Shown: piece after piece, positions 43,001-50,238 of the stretch | Layout: each line of letters opens with the position of its first letter | Position numbering within the stretch: position 1 is the stretch's first letter | Assembly: GCA_963663285.2 (NCBI GenBank) | Contig: CAXXNI010000002.1 | Location: 2,046,001 to 2,110,000 of the forward strand | DNA from: CAXXOK01 sp963663285 | Lineage (GTDB): Bacteria; Bacillota; Clostridia; Christensenellales; Aristaeellaceae | Direction of reading: 5' to 3' | DNA: 64,000 nt | The notes under the pieces: generated by a model | What the model saw: only the letters and a program-made list of their open reading frames with translations | Database searches by the model: none | Told to the model about the DNA's origin: nothing | Position numbers and translations under genes: made by a program

Positions 43001-44095
43001 TTAGCCCTTCACAGCACCTGCGGTCAGGCCGCTGATCATATATTTTTGGAAGAACACGAACAACAGCACAATCGGCAGCGAACCCGCGATGGAAAACGCC
43101 ATCAAAGCGCCGTAATCGTGTGCATATTCCCCAAGGAAGCTTTGCGCTAAACCGACGGGCAGCGTTTTCATAGCGTTGGTTTGCATAATGGTCATCGCCA
43201 TGAGGAAGTCATCCCACGCGGTCAGGAAGGTATAAATACCTACCGCTACCAACCCCGGCAGCGTAAGCGGCAGCAAAATCTGCATCAGGGTGCGTATGCG
43301 GCCTGCCCCGTCGATACGCGCAGACTCGTCCAGCGAGCGGGGCAGCGTATCGAAGAAGGATTTCATCAGCGTGATTGCCAAAGGCAGCGCAAAGGTCGTA
43401 TCCGCCAGCACCACGCCCGCATATGTATTGAGCAGGTGCCATTTCATATAAAAAGTATACAACGAAATGAGGATAACCACAATCGGGAACATTTGCACCG
43501 AAAGAATCGCCGTCAGGATGATGCTGCGCCCCTTAAAGCGGTAACGCGAAAAGGAGTAGCCAGCAGGTACGCAAATCAGCAGTACGGTTACCACCGTACA
43601 TCCGGCGGTAATGAAGCTGTTAATGAAATAGCGCACATATTCCGGCTTGGAAAAGATTTTAACGTAATTACTCAGGCTGCTTTCGCTGGTCAGGGTAAAC
43701 GCAGGCGGCATCTGCATCAGCCGGTAGCTGGGCTGCAGAGACGAAAACGCCATCCATAGTACGGGAAACAGCAGCATCGCCGTAAGTGCGATCACAATCG
43801 TATAGCTCAGCGTCCGGTTGGTTTTACGTTTGGCACGGGCAAACCCGACCCGTTTCTGGGTGCGCAGGCTTAATTGGTGCGCGCCAAACCCGGAAAACAG
43901 TCCCAGCACCATCAGCACCGCGCTAACACCCGCATATAAGGCGCGCGCGTCCGGCTCCAGCCTGCCCAGCAAAATGGTGAAACGCCATAAACCCGTTACC
44001 AGCAGCGCCACACCCAGCACATACAAGCCAAACACGCCAAACCATCCGGCACGGCCGGAGCAGCGTTTATTTTCCCCCGTTATTTCACGATTCAT
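43001..44095 (-). CDS. Carbohydrate ABC transporter permease (MalG family)
   Basis: A 364-residue permease, about 80 residues longer than usual. Two extra hydrophobic segments (about 18-41 and 52-71) precede the standard six-segment MalG part. That part carries the EAA loop SLDESARIDGAGRIRTLMQILLPLTLPGL. GGGAGGAGG precedes the ATG. It forms the channel with the MalF-like permease. No ATPase gene is in this operon, so a shared MsmX/UgpC-type ATPase elsewhere is presumed. Confidence 0.9.
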   Translation of the reverse strand: MNREITGENKRCSGRAGWFGVFGLYVLGVALLVTGLWRFTILLGRLEPDARALYAGVSAVLMVLGLFSGFGAHQLSLRTQKRVGFARAKRKTNRTLSYTIVIALTAMLLFPVLWMAFSSLQPSYRLMQMPPAFTLTSESSLSNYVKIFSKPEYVRYFINSFITAGCTVVTVLLICVPAGYSFSRYRFKGRSIILTAILSVQMFPIVVILISLYTFYMKWHLLNTYAGVVLADTTFALPLAITLMKSFFDTLPRSLDESARIDGAGRIRTLMQILLPLTLPGLVAVGIYTFLTAWDDFLMAMTIMQTNAMKTLPVGLAQSFLGEYAHDYGALMAFSIAGSLPIVLLFVFFQKYMISGLTAGAVKG

Positions 44096-44112
44096 CTTCT
44101 TCGCCTCCTCCC

Positions 44113-45111
44113 TTACTGGTAATCGCTCGCGCTGCGCTCGTTAATGCGGTTGGTAACCAGCGTAATTACGAACAGCAACAGCAGCCACATCACGCCAATC
44201 GCGGCACCTTTACCGAAATTGTAGCTTTTAAACGCTTCCTGATAAGCGGCGATGGACAGCGTCATCGTGGCGGCGCCCGTACCGTTCATGTTGGCGATGA
44301 TGGTATAGCTTTGAAAGTTGTTCATAACCGCAATCCAAACCGAGGTAAAAAGCACCGGCCGGATGGAGGGCAGCGTAACGTGTAAAAATGTATCCCAGCC
44401 GCGCGCACCGTCGATGCGGGAGGCTTCCTCCAGCGACGAATCCACGCTCTGCAGCCCCGCCAACAGCATAACCATCATATAAGGCAGCTGCCGCCAAACC
44501 GAAGCCAGCACGACCGAAGCCATCGCCAGCACGTTGGATACCTGCCAGGATACATTCACCTGCTGGGAGATTCCCAGAACGTAAGCCATGTAGTTGATCA
44601 CGCCGAAATCCTGATGTAGCATCCACCGCCACAGGATGGCGACCACGACGGAAGGAATGGTCCACGGAATCAGCATCAAACCGCGGAAAAGACCGCAGGC
44701 TCTGATTTTGGAATTGAGCAGCAGGGCGATACACATGCCCACGATCAATTGAATGCTGACGGTGAAGAATACAAAGATGAGGGTCGTTTTGAAATATTGT
44801 ATCACCTCGCTGCGGCGAAACAGGGAGATGTAGTTGCTTAAGTTATTCCACTTCAGATTACTCAATACGGACAGGTCCGCGTCGCCGCGCAGGATGGCGG
44901 CAAAGTTTTCCCCGGAAAAAGCAAACAGCGAGCCGCTGATATTTTTAAGTTTGTAGGAAAAAAAGCTAACATAAATCCCTTTGAGTATCGGCAGCGCAAT
45001 CACAATCAGCAGCACCAGCAGCGCGGGAACCACCAACGCGAAGCCAAACCAGCTGTCGGATCGCTGCCGCGGGGTGAGACGATTTACCACCTTATCACGC
45101 TTCGCTTCCAT
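44113..45111 (-). CDS. Carbohydrate ABC transporter permease (MalF family)
   Basis: A 332-residue permease with six to seven membrane segments and the EAA loop SLEEASRIDGARGWDTFLHVTLPSIRPV. An AAGGAG site lies upstream. It is separated from the binding-protein gene by 142 nt holding an intrinsic terminator, and lies 17 nt before the MalG-like gene. Confidence 0.92.
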   Translation of the reverse strand: MEAKRDKVVNRLTPRQRSDSWFGFALVVPALLVLLIVIALPILKGIYVSFFSYKLKNISGSLFAFSGENFAAILRGDADLSVLSNLKWNNLSNYISLFRRSEVIQYFKTTLIFVFFTVSIQLIVGMCIALLLNSKIRACGLFRGLMLIPWTIPSVVVAILWRWMLHQDFGVINYMAYVLGISQQVNVSWQVSNVLAMASVVLASVWRQLPYMMVMLLAGLQSVDSSLEEASRIDGARGWDTFLHVTLPSIRPVLFTSVWIAVMNNFQSYTIIANMNGTGAATMTLSIAAYQEAFKSYNFGKGAAIGVMWLLLLFVITLVTNRINERSASDYQ

Positions 45112-45175
45112 GGTTCAGGCTCTCCTTTCCGACGGGCGTTGATCCCCGTGGAATGATATTGTCGTTCATGTCGTT

Positions 45176-45220
45176 ACAAAAACCTGCCGTCCCTCCCGCC
45201 GGTCGGTGGAAAGGACGGCA
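45176..45220 (-). terminator. Terminator/attenuator between binding-protein and permease genes
   Basis: An 8-bp stem TGCCGTCC/GGACGGCA (45185-45192, 45213-45220), followed on the minus strand by GG and then a T-run. Same position in the operon as the hairpin at 9103-9139. Confidence 0.78.
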
Positions 45221-45253
45221 AGAGCCGAGAAAGAATCGGCGTCCGTTTACAGG

Positions 45254-46531
45254 TTACTCTTCGTCATACATTTCCTGAATAATGTCCTGACAATCGGTCA
45301 TCACGGCCGTTACATCCTCGCCCTGCGAAAGGCGCGTAAGAGCCTTGACGATCTCTTTGTCGGCGTCCATAAAGTGCAGGCCGGCCACAGGCAGCGCACG
45401 GGCGGTTTCCATCGCCTTTACGTATACAGCGGTGGTATCGCTTACGTCCACAAACACCTTCTCCATTACGGAGGCACGGCTGCTCATTTTACCCTGATTT
45501 CCATCTTTGAAAATCTGGATAACTTTTTCGCCGCTCATGTATTCCAGGAAGGTCGCAACTTGCGGCATCAACTCATCGGGGCAGCTGTTGAGCACGACCA
45601 GATAGTGGTTGATGATGTAGCCGCTGCCATCAGGTGTATCCATGCCCGGGATGACCATGCAGCCAAAATTCTCATAGAATTCCGCTTCGTCCGCGGCGGC
45701 AGCGGCTGCTGTGCCAACGGTCGCTTCCAAATCCCAATAGAAGCCGATTTTGCCCTGCCCAAAGAGGTTGCGCAGGTCTTTAAAGCTGTTGCCGACGGTG
45801 GGGGATACCTTGTCCAGAATCAGCTTTTGAATCTCGGCAAAGGTTTCGATGCCCGCTTCGTTTGCCAGCGAGATCATGCCGTCCGCATCCTGATAGGTGC
45901 CGCCGTGTGCCCACAGCGCCGGGAATACATTGTAGCCTTCACCGGCTTCTACGCCGTTGGAGTTGGGGAAGGCAAGGCCGTAGATATCGTCGCCCAGTGC
46001 GGATACCTTGTACGCGTCCTCAATCAGCTCGCTCCAGGACTGCGGCAGGGTCTCGATGCCGGCCTGCGCCAGAAGCGCCTTGTTGTAGTACATGGCATAG
46101 GTGTTGCCAAACCACGGAATCGCAACCATCTGGCCATCTACAGTAACGCCTTCGATAGCGGATGCGCTGTAATCGCTGATCACATCTTCACTGATGTACG
46201 GGCTCAGGTCTTTCAGCACGCCCAGCTCCAGGAACTGCGGCAGCCATTCGGCTTTAATGTGCGCCACGTACGGGGCGTTGCCCGCGCTGGCGGCTGTAAG
46301 CAATTGATCCAGATAGGAAGCATAGGGGTTGGATTGGGAATAATCAATGGTAATACCGGGGTTGTCGGCCATGAAAGCATCCGCCGATCCGCCATAGATC
46401 GGAACGAGTCTTTCTTCCGCCAAAGCCCAGCTGGTCCACCCGATGGTGACTCCATCCTCGGCGCTAGCCATAGAGAGACATAAGGTGCACAGCATGGCTG
46501 CCGTCAGGACGAGTGCAAGAAGCTTCTTCAT
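45254..46531 (-). CDS. Extracellular sugar-binding protein (ABC transporter)
   Basis: A 425-residue family 1 solute-binding protein. The signal peptide (MKKLLALVLTAAMLCTLCLSMASA, then EDGV) ends in SxA with no lipobox. The mature part has the usual order: VTIGWTSWALAEE, YNKALLAQAGIETLPQSWSELIEDAYKVS and IGFYWDLEATVGTAAA. The ATG at 46531 has AAGGTGG 8 nt upstream; the GTG at 46543 overlaps that site. Substrate probably an oligosaccharide or glycoside. Confidence 0.92.
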   Translation of the reverse strand: MKKLLALVLTAAMLCTLCLSMASAEDGVTIGWTSWALAEERLVPIYGGSADAFMADNPGITIDYSQSNPYASYLDQLLTAASAGNAPYVAHIKAEWLPQFLELGVLKDLSPYISEDVISDYSASAIEGVTVDGQMVAIPWFGNTYAMYYNKALLAQAGIETLPQSWSELIEDAYKVSALGDDIYGLAFPNSNGVEAGEGYNVFPALWAHGGTYQDADGMISLANEAGIETFAEIQKLILDKVSPTVGNSFKDLRNLFGQGKIGFYWDLEATVGTAAAAAADEAEFYENFGCMVIPGMDTPDGSGYIINHYLVVLNSCPDELMPQVATFLEYMSGEKVIQIFKDGNQGKMSSRASVMEKVFVDVSDTTAVYVKAMETARALPVAGLHFMDADKEIVKALTRLSQGEDVTAVMTDCQDIIQEMYDEE

Positions 46532-46661
46532 TGAGTAATCCACCTTTCATATGATATTCGATTGGAAGAGTGTGAGCCCCTTCTCCTTTACTCCCATCAT
46601 AGTCAGTTTACCGGGAAATATCTAGATGAATTCACCCATAGTCGAAAGTGCGAAAATAGTA

Positions 46662-46716
46662 TTGCATTTCCATAGAAAAATGGTATACTAATAGTTTATC
46701 ATTTTTGATAATTTTT
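46662..46716 (+). promoter_or_regulatory. Plus-strand promoter followed at once by a terminator-like hairpin
   Basis: TTGCAT (46662-46667), a 16-nt spacer, then TATACT (46684-46689). From about the predicted start comes TTATCA-N4-TGATAA with a T-run (46696-46716). It points away from the SBP operon and antisense to the DUF2877 gene. A minus-strand promoter for the SBP gene could overlap it but is not clear. Confidence 0.45.
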
Positions 46717-46766
46717 CGGCCTTATTCTCCATTCATCTCTCTTGAATACCCTACAACAAAACAGGT

Positions 46767-47531
46767 TTATGGGTCAAGCCGGAATTCCGTATTCATCGCC
46801 TTTCCCATTGCCAGCCACACGCCCGCCAGCATATCCCGCCCGGAGGTTGCACCTACCGCCAGCAAGCTTTGCAGCGCGCATTCAAAATTCCCTGCGCCGT
46901 ATACGGCTGCCAATAGATCGCACAGCGGCTGGCCAAAGTAGCCTTCCGCCGCCAGCTGCAAATACCGTGCGCTTACATCCGTGGTGTCCGCAAGGCTGTT
47001 CAGCCGGAAAGGAGCGGCTGCACCCAGCGCGCGCCGCGCCGCCATCGCGCCTACGCACGCATCGTCAAACGCGGGGGTCAGCCCCGGCCCAAGCCCCAGC
47101 AAATGCCCTGCGTCCCCTGCCCGGATCGCGCAAAACGCCCGGAAACGCGCATCCTGCGGCAGGCGGTATAATCCCCCTGCGTATTTCAGGCTTGCGGCTT
47201 CCAGGCGTTTGTATTGATTTTCGTTGATTTTGCCATATACAGGTATTTCCCCCCGCCAATGCGAGCGGGTAAGGCGCAGTGTTTGCGTACCAACGGTGAG
47301 ACCGCCACAGCATAACCGGGCGGGCATGCCGGGGGCAAGGCCGTCCAGCCACCCCGGCGGTACCCGCGCGGCATCCGGCAGGCGCGCAAGCCCCGGCGCG
47401 CAAAGCGTAAACAGGCGCGTTTCCCCGCGGCAATGCAGTGCTAAATTGACCACCCGGTCAAAAACCGAGTGTACCTGCCCTGTGTACGCTTCCGCCGTGT
47501 TAAAGGCGGGGGTCAGCCATGCGGTTCCCAT
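46767..47531 (-). CDS. DUF2877 protein (AllH/YlbF-like)
   Basis: A 254-residue protein with the DUF2877 signature GHLLGLGPGLTPAFDDACVGAMAA (about 139-162). In E. coli this family member (AllH) is encoded with FdrA and YlbE and takes part in oxamate carbamoyltransferase. The start at 47531 lies inside the end of the kinase gene (32-nt overlap), with GGAGG upstream. It is the last gene of the FdrA/DUF1116/kinase operon. It is expected to act in a complex with those products. Confidence 0.85.
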   Translation of the reverse strand: MGTAWLTPAFNTAEAYTGQVHSVFDRVVNLALHCRGETRLFTLCAPGLARLPDAARVPPGWLDGLAPGMPARLCCGGLTVGTQTLRLTRSHWRGEIPVYGKINENQYKRLEAASLKYAGGLYRLPQDARFRAFCAIRAGDAGHLLGLGPGLTPAFDDACVGAMAARRALGAAAPFRLNSLADTTDVSARYLQLAAEGYFGQPLCDLLAAVYGAGNFECALQSLLAVGATSGRDMLAGVWLAMGKAMNTEFRLDP

Positions 47532-48720
47532 GTTTCGCCTCCAACGTTCCCAGCACCCGCATACAGCCGCGTGCCACCATCAACCCTTCGTTGGTTTCCA
47601 GCGACCAAACGGATACGCGGCTGTCCGCCGTACTGATGCAGCCTTCATACCGGCGTAGGTTTTTACTTTCTTCAATCTGTGCGCCCAGCCAGCCCAGCCG
47701 TTTCACGACCCGTGCGCGCAGCCCCGTATCGTTCATGCCGATGCCGCCGGTGAACGCCAGCGCATCCAGCCCGCCAAGATAAGCCGCGCACATGCCGATG
47801 TAGCCGACAATTTCATCCTCAAACGCACTTACCGCCAGCGCCGCGCGGGCATTTCCCTCCGCCGCCGCGCTTTCCACCTCCCGCAGGTCGTTGCTGACCC
47901 CGGAAAGCCCTAAAAATCCGCCGCGGGTGGACAGGGTATGCATTACCGTATCCAGACTGCCCAGTTCTTCCACCAGCGCAGGCAGCACAAACGCATCCAA
48001 ATCGCCGACACGATTGTTGTGGAACAGTCCGCTTTGCGGCGTGGCGCCCATGGAGCAGTACACACTTCTCCCCTCCAAAATCGCACAGATGGAGCTGGAC
48101 CCGCCCAGATGCACACTCACCACACGCTTTGCCCCGGGCGCTTCCCGCCCGATCTTCCATGCGATATAGCTGTGGCTGGACCCATGAAAGCCATATCGCC
48201 GTATGCCGTAGCGCTCCACCCACTCGTAGGGCACGCCGTATACCGCGCGTTCCAGCGGCATGGTGGCATGAAAGGCGGTTTCAAAACAGGCGATCTGCAA
48301 TACGCCGGGGTACTGCCCGGCTACTGCGCGCATCATCGCAAGATATACGGGGTTATGCGCCGGGGCAAGCGAAACCATCTTATCCATCTGTGCCATCAGC
48401 GCGCCATCCACTACCTGCGCCCCGCTGATTTCACCGCCGTGCACGGCTTTATACCCTATCGCGTCCAACGCCCCCAAATCGGCGGGCATCCCCAGTTCGC
48501 CGCCCAATTGCAGGCACAGTTCCAACGCGTCCATGTGCGTTTTACACGTGCAGCGGCCTTCCTGTTTTTGCGTACCCACCTGCAAGGCATACGCGCCTTC
48601 GCCGCCTACGCTTTCCACCCCGCCGGACGCCAGCAGGGTTTCCCGCTCGCCCATAACGTACAGGGAGAATTTAAAACTGGTCGAGCCAAGGTTGAGTACC
48701 ATCAGCCGTTTGGTATCCAT
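47500..48720 (-). CDS. Divergent acetate-kinase family protein
   Basis: A 406-residue acetokinase-fold protein (VLNLGSTSFKF; GYKAVHGG; APAHNP; FETAFH; YGFHGSSHSY; FTGGIGMND). Relative to Methanosarcina AckA numbering, several catalytic residues differ. R91 is lysine (K91), D148 is glutamate (E147), N211 is glycine (G207) and E384 is methionine (M329). Asn10, His122, His179 and Arg237 are retained. It probably phosphorylates ADP from an acyl phosphate other than acetyl phosphate. It sits where E. coli has carbamate kinase in the fdrA locus. The start at 48720 has AGGAGG 9-12 nt upstream. Confidence 0.82.
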   Translation of the reverse strand: MDTKRLMVLNLGSTSFKFSLYVMGERETLLASGGVESVGGEGAYALQVGTQKQEGRCTCKTHMDALELCLQLGGELGMPADLGALDAIGYKAVHGGEISGAQVVDGALMAQMDKMVSLAPAHNPVYLAMMRAVAGQYPGVLQIACFETAFHATMPLERAVYGVPYEWVERYGIRRYGFHGSSHSYIAWKIGREAPGAKRVVSVHLGGSSSICAILEGRSVYCSMGATPQSGLFHNNRVGDLDAFVLPALVEELGSLDTVMHTLSTRGGFLGLSGVSNDLREVESAAAEGNARAALAVSAFEDEIVGYIGMCAAYLGGLDALAFTGGIGMNDTGLRARVVKRLGWLGAQIEESKNLRRYEGCISTADSRVSVWSLETNEGLMVARGCMRVLGTLEAKHGNRMADPRL

Positions 48721-48792
48721 GCCCGTCCACCTCCTGTGTAAAAGGCCGTAACGCAATGCCCGCGTTACGGTCGTACTGGTTTCGCTGTTTGT

Positions 48793-50050
48793 TCAGGCCG
48801 GGTACTGCGCCGCGAATGCCTTCATCGCCTGCTGAAAACACGCCATCGGCACCCGCGCCATACCCGCTCCCATCAAGCCGCCCTCGTAGTTGAACATGCC
48901 GCCGTGAATAGCCGGACAAACCCCGGTTTTCAACACCAGCCGGATATCGATGCCCACGGGCAGAAAATCAAAGTCCAAATTCGGGATGGGGAAGTTGGGG
49001 TTTTTCGCAATGGAGATGCGCTCCATCTCCCGGGTTTGCGCAATGGATTCGCCCAGCGTCATTCCGCGCAGGTTGCAGGTAATGGGGCTGGCCGCCGCGG
49101 CAAACCCGCCCATGCCCGCGCACTCTACCACACAGCTGTCGCCGATCCACGGGAGCTGGTCTTTTTCGGTAAACTTGGTGGAGGTATAGCGCCCTTTCAT
49201 CATCGGCGCAGGCGCGAGGAACCACTGCCCCGGCATTCCCGCGACCTTAATGCCAAAATCCACGCCGTTGCCGCAAACCGCCGTTACCATGGTGGAGTAC
49301 GCCGTTCCCTCCGCCGCCAGCAGCGCCGCGCGGGATGCGCCCTGCCCGTAGCAGTGGAAAAAACGCGGCGTTTCCACAATGTAGCGCACCACTTTCATCA
49401 TCTGTTCCTTGGGGATATCCATAGCAAACAGATCGGGCAGAATCTGCTTGTCAAACAGCAAATCCGCCGCTGTCTGGCGGGTATGGTTCTCGTCCCCCAT
49501 TTGCATGCCCTCGGCAAGAATCGGTTTAATCGCCAACCCGCCGCGCTTTACCAGCATTTCACGGATAACGGGAAAAAGTTCCTCCCGCATCATACGCAGG
49601 TTTTCGGCAATGCCTTCGCTGTACAGCCCCCAGCCGCAAAAGCCGCCCTGAAACGGCCCTTCCGCCGGGAAGGTGGCTGCGCGCTTGCCGCTTTTGCGGT
49701 CTTCCACCACGTTCATCATCACCGATTGGGTAATAATGCCCGTACCCGCGCCTACCGTGTTGTGGTCCAGCGCCGACTCGATTTTCACCTCTCCCGCGCG
49801 GATGCGGTCAACGGCTTCCTGTTCATCCTTCGCCCCAGCCTTCAAACAGCATGGCACTGACCATACCGCGTTTGTGCAGCATCACCATATCCTCATACGC
49901 AACCGGCGGGCCGGAATGCAAAATCATATGGTCGGTCAGGCCGTTTACGCACTCACCCGCTGGCTGCACATCCACCCAGTACGGATCGGAATCGATAATG
50001 CTGTGTACCGCCGCTTCATTTGCGGCGTTGATTTTCTCGCGAATCTCCAT
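48793..50050 (-). pseudogene. DUF1116 protein gene (AllG/YlbE-like), interrupted by a +1 frameshift
   Basis: Two reading frames together encode one DUF1116 protein of about 418 residues. The first runs from ATG at 50050 (MEIREKINAANEAAV) to MLFEGWGEG and stops. The second continues with AKDEQEAVDRIRAGEVKIESAL to 48793. Removing one base from the four-C run at 49833-49836 joins them as FEGWAKDEQ. The product would be the partner of FdrA and DUF2877. The frameshift may be a sequencing error, a real mutation or, less likely, programmed. The downstream genes look intact. Confidence 0.85.
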
Positions 50051-50070
50051 AGCCGGTTTGCCTTCTTCCC

Positions 50071-50238
50071 TTACAGATATTGATCCAGCAGGTTTTCCAT
50101 CTCAGCGTCCTGCTTTATGGGCGGCGTCCACTCGATCTGCACGCACTCCACATCCTGCGCCAGCAGCGCTTCGTAAAACGTCTGGATGCCAAGGTTAACG
50201 ATACGGGGTTTTTGGGTTTGGTTGCTAGCGTTATCCAC
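50071..50238 (-). CDS. Small FdrA C-terminal-domain-like protein
   Basis: A 55-residue gene. It starts at GTG (50238) with AGGAGG 6 nt upstream, overlaps the fdrA stop by 8 nt, and ends at TAA (50071-50073). The peptide contains RIVNLGIQTFYEALLAQDVE and VQIEWTPP. This resembles the short C-terminal domain (VINxGLExFxExL ... VxWRPP) found at the end of, or next to, FdrA proteins. It therefore appears to be a split-off FdrA domain and a likely fourth subunit of the complex. Confidence 0.7.
   Translation of the reverse strand: MDNASNQTQKPRIVNLGIQTFYEALLAQDVECVQIEWTPPIKQDAEMENLLDQYL

Noticed and set aside
45206..46483. Plus-strand open frame of 425 codons
   Set aside because: Antisense to the MalFG-type binding protein. 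It also includes the terminator hairpin.
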